A DNA stretch of 23,202 bases from Cellulomonas sp. (GCA_027451305.1 DAIDJQ010000019.1:1-23202), one strand, 5' to 3'. Shown: positions 8,212 to 16,259, counted from the first letter of the stretch. Numbers and translations: made by a program. The notes: generated from the letters alone by a model not told the origin.

Positions 8212-8580
8212 TCAGCCGGCGGGCGGCGCCACGGGGCGTATGGGATGGACGCCGGCGTCGACCCCGTCGGGCGCCCCGGGAAGGCGGTCGCCGCTGGCGT
8301 CGAGGCCGGTGGCACGATCGTCGCCCGCGCCGTCGTCCGGCGTCACCCCCGACTGGCCGGTGCCGCCGGCCTGCCGACCGCTGTTGTGCTCCATCCGACG
8401 CATGCCGCGCACGAACGACACCATCAGCCCGATCACCACGATCGCCAGCACGAAGGTGAACACGAACCCGACGAACCCCGGCGAGCCGCCGTTCGTCGGG
8501 TTGACGTCCTGGCTGCCGGGCGCCGGCGTCGCGGCCGTCAGCACCCCCGCCACGAGCCCCACGACCGTCAGCGCGCTCAT
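8212..8580 (-). CDS. Small membrane protein coupled to mca (Rv1083-like)
   Basis: This 122-residue protein has two hydrophobic segments, about residues 1-20 (signal-like) and 36-56. A basic stretch (RGMRRM) and a hydrophilic, glycine/aspartate-rich tail of about 60 residues follow. By the positive-inside rule the tail is probably cytoplasmic. Its ATG overlaps the mca stop codon as ATGA (8577-8580), so translation is probably coupled. A short membrane protein also follows mca in M. tuberculosis (Rv1083), and I treat this as its positional counterpart. The function is unknown. It is too short and has too few helices to be a transporter by itself. Confidence 0.8.
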   Translation of the reverse strand: MSALTVVGLVAGVLTAATPAPGSQDVNPTNGGSPGFVGFVFTFVLAIVVIGLMVSFVRGMRRMEHNSGRQAGGTGQSGVTPDDGAGDDRATGLDASGDRLPGAPDGVDAGVHPIRPVAPPAG

Positions 8581-9464
8581 CGGACCGCCTCGGCGCTGCG
8601 CACGCCGGCGAACAGGTCGTCCTCGGGCAGGTCCACCGGGACGCGCGTCTCGGCGAGCTCGAACTCCTCCCAGGGCCACACCCGCCGCTCGAGGTCCCGC
8701 GGCGCGGCGAAGAACCAGCCGTCCGGGTCGATCTGCGTGGCGTGCGCGCGCAGCGCGGCGTCCCGGCGGTCGAACCAGTCGGCGCACTCGATCCGGGTGG
8801 TGACGGGCCGCTCGGGGACCTCGCGCGCCGCGCGGGAGTCGATCCAGTCGCCGAACGGGCTGGCCACGCCCGCCACGGTCAGGGCGTCGTGCACCGCGCG
8901 CATCCGGGACAGGGAGAACCCGTGGTCGTAGTAGAGCTTGAGCGGCGCCCAGGGCTCGCCGGTGCCGCGGTAGCGCTCCGGGTCTGCCGCCGCCGCGAAC
9001 GCCTCGACGCTGACGCGGTGGCACATCACGTGGTCCGGGTGCGGGTAGCCGCCGGTCTCGTCGTACGTCGTCATCACGTGCGGGCGGAACTCACGCACGA
9101 GTGCGACCAGCGGAGCGGCGGCCACCTCGAGCGGCTGGGCCGCGAAGCAGCCCTCCGGCAGCGGCGGCAGGGGGTCGCCCTCGGGCAGCCCCGAGTCGAC
9201 GAAGCCGAGCCACGTCTGGCGCACGCGCAGCGCGGCGGCCGCGGCGGCCATCTCCTCGCGGCGCACCGCCCGCATGTCGTCCAGATCGGTGATCACCCGG
9301 CCGTAGCGCGTGTTGAGCACGTCGCCCCGCTCACCGCCGGTGCAGGTCACGACGAGCACGTCCACGCCCTCGTCGACGTACCGTGCCAGCGTCGCGGCGC
9401 CCTTGCTCGACTCGTCGTCGGGGTGCGCGTGCACCGCCATGAGCCGCAACCGGTCGTCGGCCAC
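8577..9464 (-). CDS. mca: Mycothiol S-conjugate amidase
   Basis: Mca is a zinc amidase that cleaves mycothiol S-conjugates of toxins and drugs, releasing mercapturic acids for export and GlcN-Ins for recycling. The zinc motif HAHPDDE is at about residues 12-18. A TGGERGD block is near 42-48, the [13 protein letters not shown] block near 85-97 and HPDH at 142-145. The C-terminal [20 protein letters not shown] and DLFAGV blocks distinguish Mca from the deacetylase MshB. An AGGAGGT ribosome binding site picks the GTG at 9462-9464, giving 295 residues against 288 in M. tuberculosis. It heads a minus-strand unit with the small membrane protein and the amidase. Its presence shows that the host makes mycothiol and so is an actinobacterium. 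Confidence 0.96.
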   Translation of the reverse strand: MADDRLRLMAVHAHPDDESSKGAATLARYVDEGVDVLVVTCTGGERGDVLNTRYGRVITDLDDMRAVRREEMAAAAAALRVRQTWLGFVDSGLPEGDPLPPLPEGCFAAQPLEVAAAPLVALVREFRPHVMTTYDETGGYPHPDHVMCHRVSVEAFAAAADPERYRGTGEPWAPLKLYYDHGFSLSRMRAVHDALTVAGVASPFGDWIDSRAAREVPERPVTTRIECADWFDRRDAALRAHATQIDPDGWFFAAPRDLERRVWPWEEFELAETRVPVDLPEDDLFAGVRSAEAVR

Positions 9465-9584
9465 GGAACACCTCCTGCTCGCGGGTCGGACGCCGCCGAG
9501 CGGACGCCCGACGAGTGACAATGATCGCGCACCGCCGCCCACATCCTCGCGGGCGGCCACCCCCGTACCGCTGGAGCCGCCCCC

Positions 9585-9992
9585 GTGACCACCGTCCCGA
9601 CCCGCCCGCCGGCGGGCCGCTACGGGCCCGAGCCGAGCGCGCGGCGCCGGTTGTGGGCCCGCCTGGGTCTGGCCGGGCTGATCCTGGCGGTGCTCGCCGT
9701 GGTCGCGTGGCTCGGCTCAGGGGTGCTGCGGGACCCGGTGCAGTGGCGCGACGTCGGTTTCCACGTGGACGGTGCGAGCTCGATCGAGGTGACCTTCGAC
9801 GTCACCAAGGCCACCACGGCGACGGTCAGCTGCCGAGTGGTGGGGCTGTCGCAGTCCTTCGGTCAGGTCGGGGTACGGGACGTCACGGTGGGGCCGGGCA
9901 GCACCAAGACCCTGCGCGTCACGGTGACCGTGCCGACCTCCGAGACGGCCGTGAGCGGCACGGTCACCGGGTGCGACGTCGTCACACCCTGA
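9585..9992 (+). CDS. DUF4307 domain-containing membrane protein
   Basis: This 135-residue protein has a short charged N-terminus, one transmembrane helix at about residues 26-46 and an extracytoplasmic beta-rich domain. The segment [20 protein letters not shown] is followed by alternating strands and two cysteines (VSCRV and TGCDV) that could form a disulfide outside the membrane. The layout matches the DUF4307 family, which lies next to mca and greA in many actinobacteria (Rv1081c in M. tuberculosis). The function is unknown. The start is a GTG at 9585-9587 with only a modest GGAG upstream. It diverges from mca across a 120-base spacer containing an AT-rich patch, GACAAT, at 9517-9522. Confidence 0.85.
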   Translation: MTTVPTRPPAGRYGPEPSARRRLWARLGLAGLILAVLAVVAWLGSGVLRDPVQWRDVGFHVDGASSIEVTFDVTKATTATVSCRVVGLSQSFGQVGVRDVTVGPGSTKTLRVTVTVPTSETAVSGTVTGCDVVTP

Positions 9993-10038
9993 CGGAGCAC
10001 CCGTCCGGGGGACGGACGACGTCCGGGCCGAACGGTCG

Positions 10039-10518
10039 TCAGAACGGCCGAGCCGCCACGATCTCCACGGCGATGTCGCGGCCGTTCGGGGCCGTGTAGG
10101 AGGTGGCATCGCCCACCTTGCGGCCGTTGATCGCGGCACCGAGCGGTGACGTCGGGGAGAACACGTCCACGTCGGCGGAGCCCGCGATCTCCCGGGAGCC
10201 GAGCAGGAAGGTCATCTCGTCGCCCGCGACGGTGGCGGTCACCAGCATGCCCGGCTCCACCACGCCGTCGTCCGAGGGCGTGCCGACGTGCACGTGCGCG
10301 AGCTTCGCCTTCAGCTCACGGATGCGGGCCTCCTGCTTGGCCTGCTCCTCGCGGGCCGCGTGGTAGCCGCCGTTCTCCTTGAGGTCGCCCTCGTCACGGG
10401 CCCTGGCGATCTTGTCGACGATCTCGCGACGTCCCTCGCCCTCGAGGTGGGCGAGCTCGGCCGTGAGCCGGTCGTAGGCCTCCTGCGTCAGCCATGTGGC
10501 CTCGGTCGTCTCGGTCAC
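10039..10518 (-). CDS. greA: Transcription elongation factor GreA
   Basis: GreA enters the secondary channel of RNA polymerase and stimulates cleavage of backtracked RNA. The N-terminal coiled coil contains ARDEGDLKENGGYHAAREEQ, with the acidic tip residues D and E retained. The C-terminal FKBP-like domain ends with SPLGAAINGRKVGD and a beta-strand tail. A GGAAGGAG ribosome binding site 5 bases before the GTG at 10516-10518 selects a 159-residue protein; another in-frame GTG eight codons earlier contains that ribosome binding site within its reading frame and is less likely. The nearest upstream gene on the same strand is ilvA, but a candidate promoter lies between them. Confidence 0.95.
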   Translation of the reverse strand: MTETTEATWLTQEAYDRLTAELAHLEGEGRREIVDKIARARDEGDLKENGGYHAAREEQAKQEARIRELKAKLAHVHVGTPSDDGVVEPGMLVTATVAGDEMTFLLGSREIAGSADVDVFSPTSPLGAAINGRKVGDATSYTAPNGRDIAVEIVAARPF

Positions 10519-10651
10519 GATCGCTCCTTCCTTGCGGTTCACTCGCGTCCTTGCCGGACGTCCCTGCGGGGCGTCTGCCCACGTCAGGCACGGCGCGACG
10601 GGAGGCGCGACGGGCGGGTTGCCGGACCGGCGCTCGCAGGACGACGACGGC

Positions 10652-10669
10652 CGCGGCCGGAGGGCCGCG
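10652..10669 (-). promoter_or_regulatory. Hairpin in the greA leader
   Basis: CGCGGCC (10652-10658) and GGCCGCG (10663-10669) form a perfect 7-bp GC stem with a 4-base loop inside the predicted greA leader. In E. coli the greA leader carries a terminator that yields the GraL RNAs and is affected by GreA. An analogous attenuator here is only a hypothesis, because no U-tract is seen. Confidence 0.3.
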
Positions 10670-10707
10670 AGCCGCCGCTCCCCGCACCGGGGTCGGCGTA
10701 AACGGCC

Positions 10708-10713
10708 ATTCTA
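10708..10713 (-). promoter_or_regulatory. Candidate -10 box for greA
   Basis: On the minus strand the hexamer reads TAGAAT, a near-perfect -10 box set in otherwise very GC-rich DNA. The expected -35 position 17-18 bases upstream has no TTGACA-like match. Transcription would start near 10700 and leave an untranslated leader of about 180 bases before greA. Confidence 0.45.
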
Positions 10714-10828
10714 CCCGCCGGCCCACGGCGAACCCTCGAAGGGCACGTCGGCCGGCACCGCGCCCAGGCTGCCGACCGCCCGGGTCAGCCCGGCGTGCCG
10801 CTCCCTGCCGGTCGGGCCGACCCCGTGC

Positions 10829-12031
10829 TCACTCGGAGAGCCGGTAGCCCGTGTCGCGCAGCCGCCGCACCAGCTGCGAGCAGTGCTCCGGACCCTTGGT
10901 CTCCACGTGCACCTCGATCGCGACCTCGTCGAACGCGAGGTCGCCCCCCGTGCGCGTGTGGGCGACGTCCATCACGTTGCCGCCGAGCGCCGCGACGTCA
11001 CGCAGCACGCCGGCGAGGGCGCCCGGGGTGTCCGAGATCCGGATGCGCAGCTGCAGGAACCGACCTGCCGACGCGAGCCCGTGCCGCACCACGCGCATCA
11101 GCACCAGCGGGTCGATGTTGCCGCCGGACAGCACGGCCACCACGGGCCCGTGCCCGGCGAAGTCCCCGGCGGCCGCCATCAGCGCGGCCACCCCCGCGGC
11201 GCCTGCCGGTTCGACGAGCAGCTTCGCCCGCTCGGCCACCAGCAGCAGGGCCCTGGAGAGGTCCTCCTCCGAGACGGTGCGCACCGGGACGTGCAGCGTG
11301 GAGAGCACCTCGAACGGCACGGCGCCCGGCATGCCGATGGCGATGCCGTCCGCCATCGTGCGCAGCTCCGGAGCCCTGAGCGGGTGGCCCGCCGCGAGGG
11401 ACGCCGGGTAGGCCGCGGCACGTGCGGCCTGGACGCCGACCACGTGGACGCCCGGACGGTCCGACAGGCCGGCGGCGATCCCGGCTGCGAGCCCGCCGCC
11501 ACCGACCGGCACCAGGACCGTGGCCACGTCCGGCACCTGCTCGAGGATCTCGAGCGCGATGGTGCCCTGACCCGCGTCGATGTCCGGGTGGTCGAACGGG
11601 TGGATCAGCACGGCGCCCGTGGTGCGGGCGTGCTCGGTCGCGGCCACCAGCGCCTCGTCGACGGTGGTGCCGATCAGCTCCACACGGGCGCCGTACTCAC
11701 GGGTCGCAGCGATCTTGGGGAGGGCCGCGTCCACCGGCATGAAGACGACGGCACTGAGCCCCAGCAGGGAGGCGGCCAGCGCCACACCCTGGGCGTGGTT
11801 CCCGGCGCTGGCGGCGACGACCCCACGTGCCTTCTCGTCGTCGGACAGCCGGGCCATCCGGGTGTACGCGCCGCGGATCTTGAACGACCCCGTGCGCTGC
11901 AGGTTCTCGCACTTGAGCCAGACGTCGGTGCCGGCGATCTTGGTGAGCGCGCGGCTGTACTGCACGGGGGTCCGCTCGGCGACACCGTCCAGCAGCCGTG
12001 CGGCGGCGCGGACGTCGGCCGGCCCGATCAC
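10829..12031 (-). CDS. ilvA: Threonine ammonia-lyase (threonine deaminase, one ACT domain)
   Basis: This PLP enzyme deaminates threonine to 2-oxobutyrate, the first step toward isoleucine. The PLP lysine is K51 in TGSFKIRGAY. The SAGNHAQGVA block (about 75-84), the glycine-rich PVGGGGLAAGI loop (about 175-185) and SGGNIDP (about 302-308) are typical of fold type II enzymes. Residues 325-400 form one ACT-like domain (RIRISDTPGALAGVLRDVAALGGNV). This is the medium form of 400 residues, not the two-ACT form of about 510 residues. The GTG start at 12029-12031 overlaps the metB stop as GTGA, without a strong ribosome binding site, so translation is probably coupled. The catabolic form has a similar layout; a biosynthetic role is inferred from the neighbour. 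Confidence 0.92.
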   Translation of the reverse strand: MIGPADVRAAARLLDGVAERTPVQYSRALTKIAGTDVWLKCENLQRTGSFKIRGAYTRMARLSDDEKARGVVAASAGNHAQGVALAASLLGLSAVVFMPVDAALPKIAATREYGARVELIGTTVDEALVAATEHARTTGAVLIHPFDHPDIDAGQGTIALEILEQVPDVATVLVPVGGGGLAAGIAAGLSDRPGVHVVGVQAARAAAYPASLAAGHPLRAPELRTMADGIAIGMPGAVPFEVLSTLHVPVRTVSEEDLSRALLLVAERAKLLVEPAGAAGVAALMAAAGDFAGHGPVVAVLSGGNIDPLVLMRVVRHGLASAGRFLQLRIRISDTPGALAGVLRDVAALGGNVMDVAHTRTGGDLAFDEVAIEVHVETKGPEHCSQLVRRLRDTGYRLSE

Positions 12032-13233
12032 CGACCCACGCCCGCTGCGTCGAGGGCCCGCGCGAGGTCCGCCAGCAGGTCCGCGACGTCCTCGATGCCC
12101 ACCGACAGGCGCACCAGGTCGTCGGGCACCTCCAGCGCGGTGCCGACCACCGAGCCGTGCGTCATCCGTGCCGGGTGCTCGATCAGCGACTCGACGCCGC
12201 CGAGCGACTCGGCCAGCGTGAACAGCGTCGTGGCGCCGCACACCGCGACGGCGGTCTCGGCGGACCCGGTGCGGAACGAGACCATGCCGCCGAACCCGCG
12301 CATCTGCCGGGCGGCGACCTCGTGGCCGGGGTGGCTCTCCAGCCCGGGGTAGAGGACGTGGGTCACACCGGCGCGCTCCGTGAGGTAGCGCGCCACTGCC
12401 GCCGCGTTGGCCAGGTGCCGGTCCATCCGGACCGCGAGGGTGCGCAGGCCGCGCAGCGTCAGCCACGCATCGAACGGTCCGGCGACCGCCCCGGACGCGT
12501 TCTGGTGGAAGGCGATCGCGTCCCGCACGTTCGTCGTCCCCGTCGGCCCCTCCAGGCCCACGGGCAGCTGGGCGCCGTCGGCCACCACCAGGGCACCGCC
12601 CACCACGTCCGAGTGCCCGCCGATGTACTTGGTGGTGGAGTGCACGACCACGTCCGCCCCGAGCGCGATCGGCTGCTGCAGGTACGGGGTGGCGAAGGTG
12701 TTGTCCACCGCGAGCAGGGCACCGGCGGCCCGGGCGTGCGCCGCGATCGCGGCGACGTCGGCGATGCCGAGCAGCGGGTTGGTGGGCGTCTCCACCCAGA
12801 CCAGCTTGGTGCGGCCGGGCTGGATGGCGTCGAGCACCGCATCCGGGTTCGACAGGTCCACCGGGGTGTGCTCGACGCCCCACGGCCCGAACACCCGGGC
12901 GATCAGGCGGTACGTCCCGCCATAGGCGTCGTTCGGCACGACGACGTGGGCGCCGGGGCGCAGGACCGCCCGCAGCAGCGTGTCCTCCGCGGCGAGGCCC
13001 GACGAGAACGCGAAGCCTGCCGCACCGCCCTCGACGGCCGCGAGCGCCGCCTCGAGCGCCGCACGGGTCGGGTTGCCGGACCGGGAGTACTCCCAGCCGC
13101 CGCGCAGCCCGCCGACGCCGTCCTGCTTGTAGGTGGACACCTGGTAGATGGGCGGAACGACGGCCCCGGTGGCCGGGTCCGCCTCCTGCCCGGCATGGAT
13201 GGCACGGGTGGCGAAACCCTGGTCGTCGGTCAC
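12028..13233 (-). CDS. metB: Cystathionine gamma-synthase
   Basis: This cytoplasmic PLP enzyme of the Cys/Met metabolism family joins O-acylhomoserine and cysteine to form cystathionine in methionine synthesis. Visible motifs include YSRSGNPT (about 49-56), [10 protein letters not shown] (about 76-85), VETPTNPLL (about 147-155), [13 protein letters not shown] (about 176-188) and the PLP lysine K202 in [12 protein letters not shown]. The 401-residue length is normal. A gamma-lyase (MetC/CTH-like) activity is difficult to exclude by motif. The GTG at 13231-13233 is chosen because homology begins there with [17 protein letters not shown] hexamer ends exactly 7 bases upstream, suggesting a leaderless mRNA. 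It is coupled to ilvA by a 4-base overlap and diverges from msrA. Confidence 0.92.
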   Translation of the reverse strand: MTDDQGFATRAIHAGQEADPATGAVVPPIYQVSTYKQDGVGGLRGGWEYSRSGNPTRAALEAALAAVEGGAAGFAFSSGLAAEDTLLRAVLRPGAHVVVPNDAYGGTYRLIARVFGPWGVEHTPVDLSNPDAVLDAIQPGRTKLVWVETPTNPLLGIADVAAIAAHARAAGALLAVDNTFATPYLQQPIALGADVVVHSTTKYIGGHSDVVGGALVVADGAQLPVGLEGPTGTTNVRDAIAFHQNASGAVAGPFDAWLTLRGLRTLAVRMDRHLANAAAVARYLTERAGVTHVLYPGLESHPGHEVAARQMRGFGGMVSFRTGSAETAVAVCGATTLFTLAESLGGVESLIEHPARMTHGSVVGTALEVPDDLVRLSVGIEDVADLLADLARALDAAGVGR

Positions 13234-13240
13234 GGGCCTC

Positions 13241-13246
13241 AGGCTA
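13241..13246 (-). promoter_or_regulatory. Candidate -10 box for a leaderless metB-ilvA transcript
   Basis: The minus strand reads TAGCCT at 13246-13241, followed by seven bases and then the metB GTG. This spacing would place the first transcribed base at or next to the start codon. GAGG lies between them but only 3 bases from the GTG, which is too close for a good ribosome binding site. No consensus -35 box is visible. Confidence 0.4.
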
Positions 13247-13306
13247 GGCGCTCCACGGAACAGGGACGCCAGGGGGTCGGTTGCACCCGGCGGAGAGGAG
13301 CGAGAC

Positions 13307-13975
13307 ATGAGCTGGCTGTTCGGTTCCGCGCTGCGCACGACGATGGTGGGAGCGCAGGACGCGCTGCCCGGCCGGGACGCCCCCGCGTTCACCGTGCCCA
13401 CCACCCACACGGTCCTGGGCACACCGCTGGCCGGCCCGTGGCCGGACGGGACGCGGGTGCTGTACCTGGCCTCGGGCTGCTTCTGGGGCGCGGAGAAGGC
13501 CGCCTGGCAGCTGCCAGGCGTCGTCACCACGGCCGTCGGCTACATGGGCGGGCACACGCCCAACCCGACGTACGACGAGGTCTGCACCGGCCGTACCGGC
13601 CACGCCGAGACGGTGCTGGTCGCCTACGACCCCGCACGGCTGTCGGACGTGGACCTGCTGCGGCACTTCTGGGAGGAGCACGACCCGACCCAGGGCTTCC
13701 GGCAGGGCAACGACGCGGGCACCCAGTACCGGTCCGCGGTGTACACCACGACGCCCGAGCAGCAGACGGCGGCCCTGGCTACGCGCGACGAGTTCGCGCC
13801 GCGGTTGCGTGCCGCGGGGTACGGCGACATCACGACGGAGATCCGGCCGGCTGCGGACGCCGGGCCGTTCTTCTACGCCGAGGGGTACCACCAGCAGTAC
13901 CTGGACAAGAACCCGGCCGGGTACTGCCCGGTCAACTCGACCGGGGTGGCGTGCCCGGCGCCGACGGGCGCCTGA
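13307..13975 (+). CDS. msrA: Peptide methionine sulfoxide reductase MsrA
   Basis: MsrA reduces methionine-S-sulfoxide in proteins and in free form, a repair step after oxidative damage. The catalytic cysteine C58 lies in the signature [57 protein letters not shown] and [10 protein letters not shown] are all recognisable family blocks. Two C-terminal cysteines, C207 in GYCPVNS and C216, are candidates for the resolving pair. The 222-residue length matches the longer E. coli-like form. The ATG at 13307 has a strong GGAGAGGAG ribosome binding site at 13292-13300. It is divergent from metB across 73 bases. Confidence 0.96.
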   Translation: MSWLFGSALRTTMVGAQDALPGRDAPAFTVPTTHTVLGTPLAGPWPDGTRVLYLASGCFWGAEKAAWQLPGVVTTAVGYMGGHTPNPTYDEVCTGRTGHAETVLVAYDPARLSDVDLLRHFWEEHDPTQGFRQGNDAGTQYRSAVYTTTPEQQTAALATRDEFAPRLRAAGYGDITTEIRPAADAGPFFYAEGYHQQYLDKNPAGYCPVNSTGVACPAPTGA

Positions 13976-13984
13976 GCACGGACC

Positions 13985-14016
13985 CGCCCGCCACCTGCCG
14001 ATGCGGAGAGCGGGCG
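13985..14016 (+). terminator. Possible msrA terminator hairpin
   Basis: CGCCCGC at 13985-13991 pairs perfectly with GCGGGCG at 14010-14016. The stem lies 10 bases after the msrA stop and has an 18-base loop that can fold further. There is no U-tract, so the call rests on position and base pairing alone. Confidence 0.4.
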
Positions 14017-14166
14017 TGCCGTCGGTCGGTCGTGCCTCTCCCCGGCCCGGCGGGCGGTTCTCACCGCACCGGTGCCGGGCGGGCATGGCACCGCGTAGGC
14101 CCGACGCTGCCCCGATCCGACCGGGACGTCGGGCGGATGTCGGTGGGCGGCGGCACGATGACCGGC

Positions 14167-15753
14167 ATGCGCCTGGTGGACGTCGCGGAGGCCTCGGCGG
14201 CCGTGGCCGCGACCCGCTCGCGGCTCGCCAAACGAGAGGTGCTCGCCGCGGCGCTCCGCAAGGCCGCAGCCGCAGGTCCCGACGAGGTCGCGCTGGCGAC
14301 GCGTTACCTCTCCGGACAGCTGCGGCAGCGGCGGACCGGGCTCGGCTGGCGGTCGCTCGCCGGGCTCCCCGGGCCGGCCGACGAGCCGAGCCTCACGCTG
14401 ACGGAGGTGGACGACGCCTTCGAGGAGATGGCCGGCGTCTCCGGGCCGGGTTCGGCGGGTGCCCGCGCCGTGTCCGCCGCACGACTGTTCGGCGCCGCGA
14501 CGGCCACCGAGCAGCGGCTGCTGCGTGGGCTGGTGACGGGCGAGCTGCGCCAGGGCGCGCTGGACGCGCTGGTCCTCGATGCGGTCGCGGCCGCAGCCGG
14601 GGTGCCCGAGGCCGCGGTACGACGAGCCGCGATGCTGGCGGGTGACTCGGCACCCGTCGCCGCTGCGGCGCTCGGCGCCGTGGACCCGAGCGACGCGCTC
14701 GCCGCGCTGGAGACGTTCCGGCTGACCGTCGGTCGGGCGGTGCGCCCGATGCTGGCGCAGTCCGCACCGGACGTCGCGGCAGCGTTCACGTCGCTGGGTG
14801 TCGACGGCGCCGCGGACCGCCCGGCGGTCGTGGACGTCAAGCTCGACGGGATCCGCATCCAGGTGCACCGCGACGGTGCCGAGGTCCGGGTGTTCACCCG
14901 CAGCCTGGACGACATCACAGCGCGGGTGCCGGAGGTGGTGGCCGCAGTCCGTTCCATGCCGGCAGACCGGCTGGTGCTCGACGGCGAGGCGGTGTCCCTC
15001 GACGCGACGGGCCGTCCGCGGCCGTTCCAGGAGACCTCGTCGCGCACGGCGACCCGCGACGCCGACGTGGCTGCGGGAACGGCCTTGACCCCGTTCTTCT
15101 TCGACGTCCTGCACCTGGACGGTCGAGATCTGCTGGATGCGCCCCTGCGCGAGCGGCTGGCGGTGCTGGACTCGGTCGGTGCCGGCTACGTGGTGCGACG
15201 CGTGGTCACCGCGGATGCCGTCGCCGCAGCGGCCCGGTTCGACGAGTGGGTGGCCGCCGGCCAGGAAGGCGTCGTGGTCAAGGCCGTGGACGCGCCGTAC
15301 GAGGCGGGCCGGCGCGGTGCCGCCTGGGTCAAGGTCAAGCCGCGGCACACCCTCGACCTGGTGGTGCTCGCCGTCGAGCGTGGGTCCGGTCGGCGCTCCG
15401 GGCTGCTGTCGAACATCCACCTCGGTGCGCGGGACGGCCACGGCGGCTTCGTCATGCTCGGCAAGACGTTCAAGGGCATGACGGACGAGATGCTCGCCTG
15501 GCAGACGCAGCGGTTCGCCGCACTCGCCGCGTCGGACGACGGCTGGGTGGTGCGCCTGCGGCCCGAGCAGGTGGTCGAGGTGGCGTTCGACGGGCTGCAG
15601 CGCTCGTCGCGGTACCCCGGCGGCGTGGCGCTGCGGTTCGCCCGGGTGCTGCGCTACCGCGAGGACAAGCCGGCCGACGAGGCCGACACCCTCCAGACCG
15701 TGCTCGCGCTGGCGGACCGGGACCGCCCGGTCGACGACCGGGCGACCAGCTGA
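14167..15753 (+). CDS. ligB: ATP-dependent DNA ligase LigB
   Basis: This ligase seals nicks in duplex DNA using ATP and a covalent lysyl-AMP. The helical DNA-binding domain covers about residues 1-195, followed by the nucleotidyltransferase and OB domains. Motif I is VKLDGIRIQVH with the adenylated lysine K225. DGEAV is near 276-280, EGVVVKAVDAPYEAG near 370-384 and WVKVKPRHTLDLVVLAVERGSGRR marks motif V. The RPEQVVEVAFDGLQRSSRYPGG block matches mycobacterial LigB (Rv3062). The start at 14167 (MRLVDVAEAS) aligns with the family N-terminus; in-frame ATGs at 14158 and 14137 are alternatives and none has a strong ribosome binding site. At 528 residues it lacks the polymerase and phosphoesterase domains of LigD, and no Ku gene is nearby, so end-joining is unlikely to be its role. 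Confidence 0.94.
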   Translation: MRLVDVAEASAAVAATRSRLAKREVLAAALRKAAAAGPDEVALATRYLSGQLRQRRTGLGWRSLAGLPGPADEPSLTLTEVDDAFEEMAGVSGPGSAGARAVSAARLFGAATATEQRLLRGLVTGELRQGALDALVLDAVAAAAGVPEAAVRRAAMLAGDSAPVAAAALGAVDPSDALAALETFRLTVGRAVRPMLAQSAPDVAAAFTSLGVDGAADRPAVVDVKLDGIRIQVHRDGAEVRVFTRSLDDITARVPEVVAAVRSMPADRLVLDGEAVSLDATGRPRPFQETSSRTATRDADVAAGTALTPFFFDVLHLDGRDLLDAPLRERLAVLDSVGAGYVVRRVVTADAVAAAARFDEWVAAGQEGVVVKAVDAPYEAGRRGAAWVKVKPRHTLDLVVLAVERGSGRRSGLLSNIHLGARDGHGGFVMLGKTFKGMTDEMLAWQTQRFAALAASDDGWVVRLRPEQVVEVAFDGLQRSSRYPGGVALRFARVLRYREDKPADEADTLQTVLALADRDRPVDDRATS

Positions 15754-15759
15754 CACGCA

Positions 15760-15799
15760 GACGGCGCGGCTGCCCCGCCCACCGGGGCGCCGCGCCGTC
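15760..15799. terminator. Bidirectional terminator between ligB and the FKBP gene
   Basis: GACGGCGCGG (15760-15769) pairs with CCGCGCCGTC (15790-15799). After a small internal bulge the stem continues with GCCCCG against CGGGGC around a 5-base loop. This 16-bp interrupted hairpin starts 7 bases after the ligB stop and lies 9 bases from the convergent FKBP stop. Confidence 0.75.
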
Positions 15800-15807
15800 G
15801 CGTGGGC

Positions 15808-16212
15808 TCAGTGCGTGCCGAGGATGTCCACGACGAACACCAGGGTGTCACCGCCGCGGATGCCTGCCTGCGGCACCCCGCGGTCGCCGTACCCGAGGTG
15901 CGACGGGATCGACAGCAGCACGCGCGAGCCGACCTGCTGGCCGACGAGACCGTCGTCCCAGCCTGCGATGACGGCCCCGACGCCGATCGGGAAGCTGATC
16001 GACTCCCCGCGGTCGTAGGAGCTGTCGAACACGCGGCCGCCCCAGCTCTGGCCGAGGTAGTTCACCTCGATGTCCTGACCGGCCTCGACGAGGTCGCCGT
16101 CGCCGCGGCTCAGCACCGCGACCTCGAGCTCGGTCGGCGCCGGGGTGCCGGGGAACGTCAGCGTGGGCTTGTCTCCGAACGAGCCCGAGACCTCGGGCAG
16201 CGCTGCGGCCAT
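15808..16212 (-). CDS. FKBP-type peptidyl-prolyl cis-trans isomerase
   Basis: This is a single-domain cytoplasmic FKBP of 134 residues that catalyses prolyl isomerisation during protein folding. Family residues include VNYLGQSWGGRVFDSSYDRG with the substrate-pocket aspartate, the ISFPIGVGAVIAGWDDGLVGQQVGS segment with the pocket tryptophan, and SHLGYGDRG. There is no signal peptide or lipobox, so it is not exported. The ATG at 16210-16212 has a GAGGAGA ribosome binding site 7 bases upstream. It converges on ligB and diverges from the alpha/beta hydrolase gene; a 20-bp palindrome lies 28 bases upstream of its start. Confidence 0.94.
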   Translation of the reverse strand: MAAALPEVSGSFGDKPTLTFPGTPAPTELEVAVLSRGDGDLVEAGQDIEVNYLGQSWGGRVFDSSYDRGESISFPIGVGAVIAGWDDGLVGQQVGSRVLLSIPSHLGYGDRGVPQAGIRGGDTLVFVVDILGTH

Positions 16213-16239
16213 GGGGATGTCTCCTCACCGGTACGTGGT

Positions 16240-16259
16240 CCGGCCGCGCGCGCGGCCGG
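16240..16259. repeat. Perfect 20-bp GC palindrome upstream of the FKBP gene
   Basis: The sequence from 16240 to 16259 equals its own reverse complement and consists only of G and C (CCGGCCGCGC in the left half). Further GGCC/CCGG-rich sequence follows to about 16278. In a minus-strand transcript it would lie in the FKBP leader and could fold as a hairpin. A role as a regulator site or a chance product of high GC are both possible. Confidence 0.45.

Larger units (their letters stand above)
10519..10828. other. greA promoter and leader region, no gene
   Basis: This 310-base gap lies between the ilvA stop and greA start (both minus). It contains a TAGAAT -10 candidate at 10708-10713 (minus strand), a leader of about 180 bases, and a GC-rich hairpin at 10652-10669. 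A weak 5-bp stem CCGGG-TCAG-CCCGG lies near the ilvA end and is a poor terminator. No ORF with a ribosome binding site was found. Confidence 0.45.

Noticed and set aside
12032..12883. Apparent fusion of extra sequence to the N-terminus of IlvA
   Set aside because: The extension is a frame shadow of metB; the GTG that overlaps the metB stop begins exactly where IlvA homology begins.
13234..13306. SAM or cobalamin riboswitch before metB
   Set aside because: Only 73 bases separate metB from the divergent msrA gene and no riboswitch-like conserved core is visible.
11998..14166. Very long open frame upstream of and in phase with ligB (1251 codons in total)
   Set aside because: The upstream 720 codons are antisense to metB, ilvA and msrA neighbours, rich in arginine, glycine and histidine, and match no family. 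High GC removes stop codons; the conserved LigB start is at 14167.
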